Part shown: positions 55,114-61,687 of the stretch, piece by piece
Position numbering within the stretch: position 1 is the first letter of the stretch
Layout of the letters: the number at the start of each line of letters is the position of its first letter
Assembly (NCBI RefSeq): GCF_028994775.1
Contig: NZ_JAJQMN010000009.1
Span: 186,001 to 250,000, forward strand
DNA from: Promicromonospora iranensis
GTDB taxonomy: Bacteria > Actinomycetota > Actinomycetes > Actinomycetales > Cellulomonadaceae
Length of the DNA: 64,000 bases
Direction: 5' to 3'
Program-made: the position numbers and the translations under genes
The notes under the pieces: model-generated
Seen by the model: only the letters and a program-made list of their open reading frames with translations
The model's database searches: none
What the model was told of the DNA's origin: nothing

Positions 55114-55768
55114 CGCCGGACGCCGGCGGGACGGCGTGCGGCGGTGGGACGCGCGGCACCCGGACGTGCGGCGTGCGCGACGGACCCCAGCGCAGCCGCC
55201 ACCAGCTGCCGGGCTCGCGCACGTCCGTCCGGTCGGGGGCGATCTCGTCGGGCTCCGGCCAGGAAGGTCCGGCGCCGTCCTGCCCGAGCTGGTCGGCCAG
55301 CCACGCGCAGAGCGAGGGATGCCGACCGGCCCCGGCGTCGGCGTCTCCTGGATCGCCCGCGAACTGCACGTAGACCGCGGCGACGCTGATGCCCTCGTCC
55401 GGTGTCCCGTAGCCGCCGACCCACACGCGCGCCTTGATCCGCCGCGGATCCCGGGTGATGGCGAGCGTGACCTGTTCGAGGGTCGGACCACCGCAGAAGC
55501 TACGTGCCAGGGCCAGGGCCGGGAATGTCGTGCGGATCAGGTAGGCGTCGATCGGGTCGCCCAGCAGCGCGGCGAAGCTGCCGCCGTCAGCGAGCCCCGC
55601 CCAGGGCGCGAGACTTTCCACCACCCGGTAGGCAGGCGGGCGCAGCAGCCAGCCGGGTGAGTCCTCCTGACCGGCGGTGGCTCCGAGCGCCTGCCGCCGG
55701 TCCCGCTCCTGTCGGTGCGCGCCCAGGTCGACGACCGATGCTGACTGGACGTTCTGCGCTCCTGCCAT
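55088..55768 (-). CDS. Hypothetical protein
   Basis: 226 residues from ATG 55768 with GGGGGACAC in front (the open frame continues upstream but lacks coding character). No recognised domain. Visible features: a conserved-looking core with RPPAYRVVESLAPWAGLADG and TRDPRRIKARVWVGGYGTPD, Trp/Pro-rich C-terminus with ARGWRLRWGPSRTPHVRV-like basic segment WWRLRWGPSRTP. No signal peptide or TM segment. It is convergent with, and overlaps, the CoA-binding gene. Confidence 0.6.
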   Translation of the reverse strand: MAGAQNVQSASVVDLGAHRQERDRRQALGATAGQEDSPGWLLRPPAYRVVESLAPWAGLADGGSFAALLGDPIDAYLIRTTFPALALARSFCGGPTLEQVTLAITRDPRRIKARVWVGGYGTPDEGISVAAVYVQFAGDPGDADAGAGRHPSLCAWLADQLGQDGAGPSWPEPDEIAPDRTDVREPGSWWRLRWGPSRTPHVRVPRVPPPHAVPPASGASGPRAGS

Positions 55769-55998
55769 GTGTCCCCCTGCCGGACGGCCCGTGTGTCGGT
55801 GCTTCGCACCTGTCTCGGCACGATCCTCGGACGGTCCGGAGCGTGGGGGAGCCAGTGCTCGACGATCTGTGGACGAGGGGGCGACAACGTGCCCTGTGGT
55901 CGGGCTCGCCCTGCTGGAAGTCCGTCCCGAGAGTCGGGCTTCGGACCGGTCGGACCATCGGCCACTCCGTCGTGCGCACGCCTTAGAGTCGTTCCACG

Positions 55999-56676
55999 AT
56001 GAGCACACGCGTAGAACCGGTCAGTGAGGTGCTGCTCGTCGAGCGCATCACCGATCTTGCCCTTGCCCGCGCGGCAGGCCTGGCCGAGGTGTCGGCAGAG
56101 CGGGCCGACGGCTCGGCAGAGCGGCGGGAACCTGGCCCGGCGCTCCGTCTGCTCTTGGACGGTCACCCGTCGACGCAACCTGAGCTGTTGGCCGATGCGC
56201 TGGTCGCGCCGCTCGAGGCCGCCGGCCGCCCCACGGGCCGGGTCAGTGTCAGGGACTTTCTCCGCCCGCGCTCCTTGCGCCTCGAACGGGGACGCGAGGA
56301 TCCGGACAGCCTGCTCGACGGCTGGATCGACGTGGGGGCGCTGAACCGTGAGGTGCTGACGCGCGCCGTCGACCGACGGGAGTACCTGCCGAGCCTGCGC
56401 GACCCGGACACGGACCGCGCCACCCGGGTCGGTTACGCACACGTGGCCCCCGGGACCGTCCTCGTGCTCGACGGGGCGCTCGCCGTCGGCCGAGGACTCG
56501 ACGTCGACCTCGTCGTGCATCTCGCGCTCAAGGCCCCGACACTCCGGCGTCGGACACCAGCCGATGCCGCCTGGACGATTCCCGCCTACGAGCGCTACGC
56601 CGAGGAGATCGAGGGCGTGCCGGACCTGGTGGTCCGGGTCGACCACCCGGACCACCCGGCCCTCGTGCACACCTGA
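55999..56676 (+). CDS. Uridine-kinase-like P-loop protein with degenerate Walker A
   Basis: 225 residues. After an N-terminal helix, LRLLLDGHPSTQPELLADAL occupies the position of the kinase P-loop but lacks the GxxGxGK[ST] sequence. Then GRVSVRDFLRPRSLRLERG and DPDSLLDGWIDVGALNREVL match the substrate region of uridine kinases (DDF..PR..R..RG; D..D...L). VLVLDGALAVGRGLDVDLVV is the second beta strand, and RVDHPDHP ends the protein. The loss of the nucleotide-binding Lys suggests either another phosphate donor site or a non-catalytic protein. Confidence 0.7.
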   Translation: MSTRVEPVSEVLLVERITDLALARAAGLAEVSAERADGSAERREPGPALRLLLDGHPSTQPELLADALVAPLEAAGRPTGRVSVRDFLRPRSLRLERGREDPDSLLDGWIDVGALNREVLTRAVDRREYLPSLRDPDTDRATRVGYAHVAPGTVLVLDGALAVGRGLDVDLVVHLALKAPTLRRRTPADAAWTIPAYERYAEEIEGVPDLVVRVDHPDHPALVHT

Positions 56677-56677
56677 G

Positions 56678-57430
56678 TCAGCGCACCAGGCAGAACGGGT
56701 GACCCGCCGGATCGGCGAACACCCGGAAACCTTCGTCGTGGCTCGGAAGACGCGTCGCACCCAGGGCCAGGACCGCTGCCTCGCCGGCGTCGAGGTCGGG
56801 TACCTCGATGTCGAGATGGAGCTGCTGCGGGTACGCGGGATCGGGCCACCGCGGTGGGTTGTACCCCTCCACGGACTGGAAGAGCAGCGGCTTGGGCCCG
56901 CCGAGCATGGCGACACCGTCGGCGTCGTAGGTGACCGGATCGCCCGTCACGCTCGACCAGAACCGGGCGAGCGCCGATGCGTCGGGGCAGTCGAAGGTGG
57001 TGCCCATGACGGTGACGCCGTCCGCGTCCTCCTTGAGGCACACGTCGAAGGGGTGCCCGGCCGGGTCGGCGAGAGTGATCCACTGCTCGCCCTCCCGAAG
57101 CACGGTGGCCCCGAGCTCCACCGCACGGGCGCTCCCGGCCGCCAGGTCGGGGACGTAGAGGTCGAGGTGTGCCTGCTGCGGGTGCTCCTGCCCCGGCCAT
57201 TGCGGCGGCACGTGGTCGGGCGCCAGCTGGAACGCGACGCCCCATCGGTCAGGGGTGACGACGGTGATCCAGTCGTCGTCGGCCTTCGACACCGTGCCGT
57301 CCAGCAGCGCCTTCCAGAAGTTCGCCTCGACCGTGAGGTCGGGGACGTCCAGGACCACGGTGTCCAGGGTGCCGATCCCGCCCGGAGTGGGCCGGGCGGC
57401 CTGGGGGTCGGCGGAAGTTGGTTCGGTCAT
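56678..57430 (-). CDS. VOC-family (glyoxalase/bleomycin-resistance-like) protein, two domains
   Basis: 250 residues containing two VOC domains: the first (about 18-135) with TLDTVVLDVPDLTVEANFWK and ITLADPAGHPFDVCL, the second (about 140-250) with GTTFDCPDASALARFWSSV and FRVFADPAGHPFCLVR. Each has the paired beta-alpha-beta-beta-beta pattern that builds a metal site. Such proteins are dioxygenases, lyases or antibiotic-binding proteins; no function can be fixed. It ends 1 bp after the kinase-like gene, convergent. Confidence 0.88.
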   Translation of the reverse strand: MTEPTSADPQAARPTPGGIGTLDTVVLDVPDLTVEANFWKALLDGTVSKADDDWITVVTPDRWGVAFQLAPDHVPPQWPGQEHPQQAHLDLYVPDLAAGSARAVELGATVLREGEQWITLADPAGHPFDVCLKEDADGVTVMGTTFDCPDASALARFWSSVTGDPVTYDADGVAMLGGPKPLLFQSVEGYNPPRWPDPAYPQQLHLDIEVPDLDAGEAAVLALGATRLPSHDEGFRVFADPAGHPFCLVR

Positions 57431-57574
57431 GACTCAGCCCTTCAAGAGGTCGTCTCAAGAATGCTCGTGCCACCACTGTGCACCGAGCCACTGACACTCC
57501 CCACCGCGCGGCCCAGAGACACCGCCGGCCACGGAAGCCACCTGCGACGACGTCGCCCGGACCGGTGGCCGAAG

Positions 57575-57611
57575 TTATCCACAGGCTTTGTGCACAGGCC
57601 TGTGAATAGGG
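57575..57611. other. DnaA-box-like cluster
   Basis: A perfect TTATCCACA (57575-57583), a near match TTGTGCACA (57588-57596) and TGTGAATAG (57601-57609, one mismatch on the reverse strand) lie within 37 bp in the gap between the VOC and ArsC-fusion genes. Significance unknown. Confidence 0.35.
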
Positions 57612-57690
57612 TGGTCGCGACCGGCGGGTCATGCGCGACGCCGCGGCCTGGGCTTCTCGAGACGTGGGGTCCCGACGTCGAGCCGACCGG

Positions 57691-58797
57691 CTACCGCGCC
57701 TTCCGCTGACCCTCCGCGTCAAGCGCCGGCGCGACCGCGGACCACTCGTTCCGGGCCACCTGCGGCAGTGCCGACGTGCGTCGGTCGCCGACGGAGTCCG
57801 CCTCGTCAGCGGCGTCGATCTCCGCGAGGAGCGTCCGGACCCGGGCGGTGATGTCGTCGACGATCCGTTCGACCTCCTCGACCGGACGGCCCGCCGGGTC
57901 GTCGAGGGGCCAGTCGAGGTAGCGCCGTCCCGGGTAGACGGGGCAGGAGTCGCCGCAGCCCATGGTCACGATCACGCCGGACGCGCGCACTATGTCGTCG
58001 GTCAGCTCGCGCGGGAACTCGATGAGCCCGTCGAGGCCCCGGCGCGCCAGGACCGTCTCCGTCATCGCGCTGGGCTCGGCCACCGGCCGTGTGCCGGCGG
58101 TGCGCACACGGACCCGGTCGCCGGCCAGGCGCCGGGTGACCGCAGCCGCGATCTGGGACCGGCCGGTGTTGTGGACGCAGACGAACAGCACGTCTCGCGG
58201 TGAGCCGTGCGTCACCTCGGCCATGGCGGCGAGGCGGTCGGTGGCGAGCCACGCGGTCAGCGCAGGCAGGTGCTCGAAGGGCCCGATCTGCTCGCTCAGC
58301 GACGAGTAGCACTCGCGCACGAGGCGATCCACCGTCTCCGCACCCGCGTTCGCGGCGAACTCGGCGGAGAGGGTCTCGGTCAGCCGGGCGAGCAGTGCCT
58401 CGTGGTCGTGCACGTCGAGCGTTGCCTCGCCCGGGTGCCGGGGCGCCGCGAGGGCTGCTGCGCCGAACCGCGAGATACCCCGCGCGGACACCCGGTACAG
58501 GGGCACGGGCTGGCGGCCGGGCTCGTCGACCCGCCCGTCGGGCACCGGCCCGTTCGCCGGCGCCGGTCCGACGACGGCGACCAAGCCCACCGCGGCCAGC
58601 GCGTCGAGTTCCCGCTCCACCTTCGCGACGTCGCGCACCTCGGCACCTCGCGGCAGCTCGTCGGGTGCCGAGGACCGCAGGAGGTCCGCCGCGGTCGTCC
58701 GACCGGCGGGGTGCGTGAGCATACGAGCCAGCAGGCGCAACCGCTCAGGGTTGGCCATCGCCAGTTTCTGCGCGGAGCGCAGCTCGTCCGGGGTCAT
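57691..58797 (-). CDS. Arsenate reductase with N-terminal winged-helix and three-helix domains
   Basis: A 368-residue fusion. Residues 1-110: winged-helix DNA-binding-like domain (AQKLAMANPERLRLLARMLT, VERELDALAAVGLVAVVG). Residues about 120-190: helical bundle seen in front of some actinobacterial ArsC enzymes (TLSAEFAANAGAETVDRLVR). Residues about 200-340: LMW phosphatase/ArsC fold with CVHNTGRS (catalytic Cys near 206) and a second Cys pair in MGCGDSCPVYPG. It reduces arsenate to arsenite, probably with mycothiol/mycoredoxin. It lies 48 bp after the arsR gene on the same strand, with AAGGAG in front. Confidence 0.9.
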   Translation of the reverse strand: MTPDELRSAQKLAMANPERLRLLARMLTHPAGRTTAADLLRSSAPDELPRGAEVRDVAKVERELDALAAVGLVAVVGPAPANGPVPDGRVDEPGRQPVPLYRVSARGISRFGAAALAAPRHPGEATLDVHDHEALLARLTETLSAEFAANAGAETVDRLVRECYSSLSEQIGPFEHLPALTAWLATDRLAAMAEVTHGSPRDVLFVCVHNTGRSQIAAAVTRRLAGDRVRVRTAGTRPVAEPSAMTETVLARRGLDGLIEFPRELTDDIVRASGVIVTMGCGDSCPVYPGRRYLDWPLDDPAGRPVEEVERIVDDITARVRTLLAEIDAADEADSVGDRRTSALPQVARNEWSAVAPALDAEGQRKAR

Positions 58798-58845
58798 GGG
58801 GATCTCCTTGGCCGACGGCGGGGTGGCCGAGCGCCAGGAGCGAGG

Positions 58846-59211
58846 CTACCTCGCTGCTTCGCTGAGCAGCGCACCGAGCCGGTCGAGCGAACCTGGCACC
58901 ACCGAGTAGTAGGCCCACTTGCCGCGCTGGTCCCGGGCGAGCAGTCCGGCGTCGACCAGGATCTTCAGGTGGTGGCTCACGGTGGGCTGGCTCAGCCCCA
59001 CGGGCTCGGTGAGGTCACACACACAGGCCTCGCCACCGTCGTGCGCGGCGACGATCGAGAGCAGCCGCACGCGCGTCGGATCGCCGAGCGCCTTGAAGGA
59101 GCGGGCGAGGTCGGCGGCGGCCGCCGGGTCGGCCGCCTCCCGCACGAGGGGTGCACAGCACGGGCCGGACGTCGGAGCGGCAGGTGCGAGCTCGAGTGCG
59201 GTCGTCGTCAT
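58846..59211 (-). CDS. arsR: ArsR-family arsenite-responsive repressor
   Basis: A 121-residue winged-helix repressor starting at ATG 59211. N-terminal Cys pair (GPCCAPLV), LKALGDPTRVRLLSIV-type helix (FKALGDPTRVRLLSIV), the metalloid-binding Cys pair in ACVCDLTEPVG, and DNA-recognition helix LSQPTVSHHLKIL. It should release the operator on binding arsenite, and it controls itself, the downstream ArsC fusion and probably the divergent flavoprotein at 59313. Confidence 0.93.
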   Translation of the reverse strand: MTTTALELAPAAPTSGPCCAPLVREAADPAAAADLARSFKALGDPTRVRLLSIVAAHDGGEACVCDLTEPVGLSQPTVSHHLKILVDAGLLARDQRGKWAYYSVVPGSLDRLGALLSEAAR

Positions 59212-59312
59212 GTCTCCATCTTGCCACGCATTGAAGTTCATGGATATGTTCTGGGTAACACATCGAGATCCTTCGATCTGACCAGAGCTGACAGAGAAGA
59301 TGGTGACGGGAA
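59212..59312. promoter_or_regulatory. Divergent arsR / flavoprotein promoter region with candidate operator
   Basis: A 101-bp gap that is AT-richer than its surroundings. ATCGA-N6-TCGAT (59262-59277) is a candidate ArsR site. Promoter elements are not clear. Confidence 0.4.
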
Positions 59313-60842
59313 ATGAGCACAGTGCGAAACCTGCCGGTCGTCGTGATCGGTGCCGGCCCGGTGGGCCTCGCGGCCGCGGCGCACCTCGCCGAGCGTGGGC
59401 TGGAACCCCTCGTGCTCGAGGCCGGGGCCGGACCCGGTGCCGCCGTCGCGCGGTGGGGCCACGTGCGGCTCTTCTCGCCGTGGCGGTACGACGTCGACGC
59501 CGCTGCCCGCCGTCTGCTCGGCACCGGCCCCGGCGAGGGCAGCGGTACGACGACGCGGTGGGCCGAGCCCGACCCGGACGCCCTGCCCACGGGGGCCGAG
59601 CTCGTGGAGCAGTACCTCGCACCGCTGGCCGAGGCTCTCGTCGAGCGTGCGGGCGCGCAGATCCGCTACGGGGCACGGGTGCTCGCCGTCACGAAGGACG
59701 GCGCCGACCGTTCCCGCTCGCTCGGGCGCGAGCGCCTTCCGTACCTGGTCCGGATCGACGGTGGCACCACTGGCGTCGAGGAGATCCGGGCACAGGCGGT
59801 GATCGACGCGTCCGGTACGTTCGACCAGCCGAACCCGCTGGGGACGTCCGGCTTGCCGACGCTGGGCGAGCCCGAGTCGGCGAGGTACCTCGCGGGCGGC
59901 CTGCCGGACGTGCTCGGCCGCGACCGCGAACGGTTCGCCGGACGGCACACCCTCGTGGTCGGCATGGGGCACTCCGCGGCCAACACCCTGCTGAGCCTCG
60001 TCGAGCTCGCCGAGCAGGCTCCCGGCACCCGGATCACCTGGGCCATCCGCGGCGGCTCGCCGCGCCGCCTGTACGGCGGCGGGACCGGTGACGAGCTGCC
60101 GGCCCGCGGGCTGCTCGGCACCCGCCTGCGTGATGCGGTGGAGGCCGGCCTGGTCGAGCTGCTCACCCGTGTGGCGATCGACCGCCTCGAACCGGCCGCC
60201 GACGGTGCGGGCGACACCGTGCGGGTCCTGGGCTCCGCGCGGCGCGACGGCGACGACGGCGCCCTCGACCTGACCGTGCACACCATCGCCGCCGCCACCG
60301 GGTTCCGCCCGGACCTGGCGATGCTGCGTGAGGTCCGCCTCGACCTCGACCCCGTGGTGGAGGCGCCCCGCCAGATCGCGTCGCTCATCGACCCGAACTT
60401 CCACTCGTGCGGCACGGTCCCCGCGCACGGCGAGGCCCAGCTGGTCCACCCGGACGCAGGGTTCTACCTGGTCGGCATGAAGTCGTACGGCCGGGCACCG
60501 ACCTTCCTTCTCGCGACCGGCTACGAGCAGGTCCGCTCCATCGCCGCGGCGTTGGCAGGCGACCGTGCGGCGGCCGACGCCGTCGAGCTGAACCTGCCGG
60601 AGACCGGCGTCTGCTCGTCCGACCTCGCGATGGCCGCCGACGCCGACGGCGTTGTCCCACCCGAGGTGCTCACCGCGTCCGGGCAGGGTTCGTGCTGCGG
60701 AACGCCGGCGGGGCCGCAGGAGGTCTCGATCGGCGCAGCGCCCGCCGGAGCCGTCCCGGTAGGCGCCGTCCCGGCAGGCGCGGCGCCGGCCGGGACCGTC
60801 GGGTTCAGCACGGGCGTGGTGCACGGCCGCTCCGGCGACTGA
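59313..60842 (+). CDS. FAD-dependent oxidoreductase of arsenic cluster (ArsO-like)
   Basis: A 509-residue flavoprotein. FAD-binding GAGPVGLAAAAHLAERGLEP (Rossmann) at the N-terminus, a second nucleotide-binding stretch VVGMGHSAANTLLSLVELA, and MKSYGRAPTFLLATGYEQVR near the end match the family found in arsenic clusters of actinobacteria. The C-terminus has Cys in NLPETGVCSSDL, a CC pair (GSCCGTPAG) and Ala/Pro/Gly repeats (APAGAVPVGAVPAG) that could bind arsenite. It may oxidise or detoxify organic or inorganic arsenic, but the exact reaction is not established from sequence. Divergent from arsR. Confidence 0.75.
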   Translation: MSTVRNLPVVVIGAGPVGLAAAAHLAERGLEPLVLEAGAGPGAAVARWGHVRLFSPWRYDVDAAARRLLGTGPGEGSGTTTRWAEPDPDALPTGAELVEQYLAPLAEALVERAGAQIRYGARVLAVTKDGADRSRSLGRERLPYLVRIDGGTTGVEEIRAQAVIDASGTFDQPNPLGTSGLPTLGEPESARYLAGGLPDVLGRDRERFAGRHTLVVGMGHSAANTLLSLVELAEQAPGTRITWAIRGGSPRRLYGGGTGDELPARGLLGTRLRDAVEAGLVELLTRVAIDRLEPAADGAGDTVRVLGSARRDGDDGALDLTVHTIAAATGFRPDLAMLREVRLDLDPVVEAPRQIASLIDPNFHSCGTVPAHGEAQLVHPDAGFYLVGMKSYGRAPTFLLATGYEQVRSIAAALAGDRAAADAVELNLPETGVCSSDLAMAADADGVVPPEVLTASGQGSCCGTPAGPQEVSIGAAPAGAVPVGAVPAGAAPAGTVGFSTGVVHGRSGD

Positions 60843-60854
60843 CCCATCACCCGT

Positions 60855-60931
60855 CGAGGTGGACAGGCAGCGAGGTCGTCAGTCGGCGTGACTACTTCGC
60901 TGCCTGTCTACCTCGCTGCCTGTCTACCTCG
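60855..60931. terminator. Palindrome with tandem duplication between flavoprotein and aquaporin genes
   Basis: CGAGGTGGACAGGCAGCGAGGT (60855-60876) pairs with 60894-60915 (two mismatches of 22). The 3' arm is followed by an exact 16-bp tandem copy (60900-60915 and 60916-60931). It separates convergent stops at 60842 and 60947. Confidence 0.72.
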
Positions 60932-60946
60932 GCGGGGTGGCGGGGG

Positions 60947-61687
60947 TCATGAGCGGGCGGCCGCCTCGGACCGCGCCGGGTACAGCACCACGGCCAGGCC
61001 GACGCCGATCGCCCCGCCGACCAGCTGGGCCAGCACGAACGGCAGCACCGAGCCCGGGGCGATCCCCGCGAAGGTGTCGCTGAACATGCGGCCGACGGTG
61101 ACCGCGGGGTTGGCGAAGGACGTCGAGCTGGTGAACCAGTAGGCGGCGCCGATGTAGGCGCCCACCGCCGGGGCGACGAGCGTGTCGCGGCCGGCGCGCA
61201 GCAGGCCGAGGATCACCAGCAGCAGGCCCGCCGTCGCGACCACCTCGGCGAGGAGCGTGGCGCCCGACACCCGGTAGGTGGTCGCGAGGGTCGTCGGCTC
61301 GCCGAACATCGCGTTCGCCAGCAGCGCGCCGCCGATTCCGCCGCCAAGCTGCACGGCGAGGTACGCGCCCACGCCGCCGAGCCGCGGTCCGGCGGGATCG
61401 CGTCGCCCGAGGACCCAGTCCGCGAGCGTCACCACGGGGTTGAGGTGGGCTCCGCTCAGCGGTCCGAGCACCGCGATCAGCACGGCCAGCCCGAGCGCGG
61501 TGGCGATCGAGTTCTCCAGCAGCTGCAGCCCGACGTCGTCGGGTGAAAGGTTTGCGGCGGCGATGCCGGACCCGACCACGATCGCGACCAGCATCCCCGT
61601 CCCGATCAGCTCGCCGAGCGCCCGCCGCCACAGGGCGGCGCGGACCAGCACGGGCCCCGCTGCCGGCGCGCCTGCCGGCGCGCTCAT
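60947..61687 (-). CDS. aqpS: Aquaporin/aquaglyceroporin (AqpS-type arsenite channel)
   Basis: A 246-residue six-TM channel of the MIP family, with half-helix motifs GAHLNPVV (NPV in place of the first NPA) and SFANPAVTV (NPA). The Arg-region of the selectivity filter is not resolved by eye. Its ATG overlaps the stop of the reductase fusion (ATGA 61684-61687), so the two are co-translated. In Sinorhizobium meliloti, AqpS with ArsC lets arsenite leave the cell down its gradient; the same role is inferred here. No Acr3/ArsB gene is visible in the window. Confidence 0.85.
   Translation of the reverse strand: MSAPAGAPAAGPVLVRAALWRRALGELIGTGMLVAIVVGSGIAAANLSPDDVGLQLLENSIATALGLAVLIAVLGPLSGAHLNPVVTLADWVLGRRDPAGPRLGGVGAYLAVQLGGGIGGALLANAMFGEPTTLATTYRVSGATLLAEVVATAGLLLVILGLLRAGRDTLVAPAVGAYIGAAYWFTSSTSFANPAVTVGRMFSDTFAGIAPGSVLPFVLAQLVGGAIGVGLAVVLYPARSEAAARS

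Noticed and set aside
57575-57611. Chromosome replication origin
   Set aside because: Only three box-like sites, and no dnaA, dnaN, AT-rich unwinding region or related genes nearby.
60900-60931. Insertion-sequence target duplication
   Set aside because: The 16-bp copies are adjacent with no element between and no transposase in the window; this looks like expansion of a palindrome arm.
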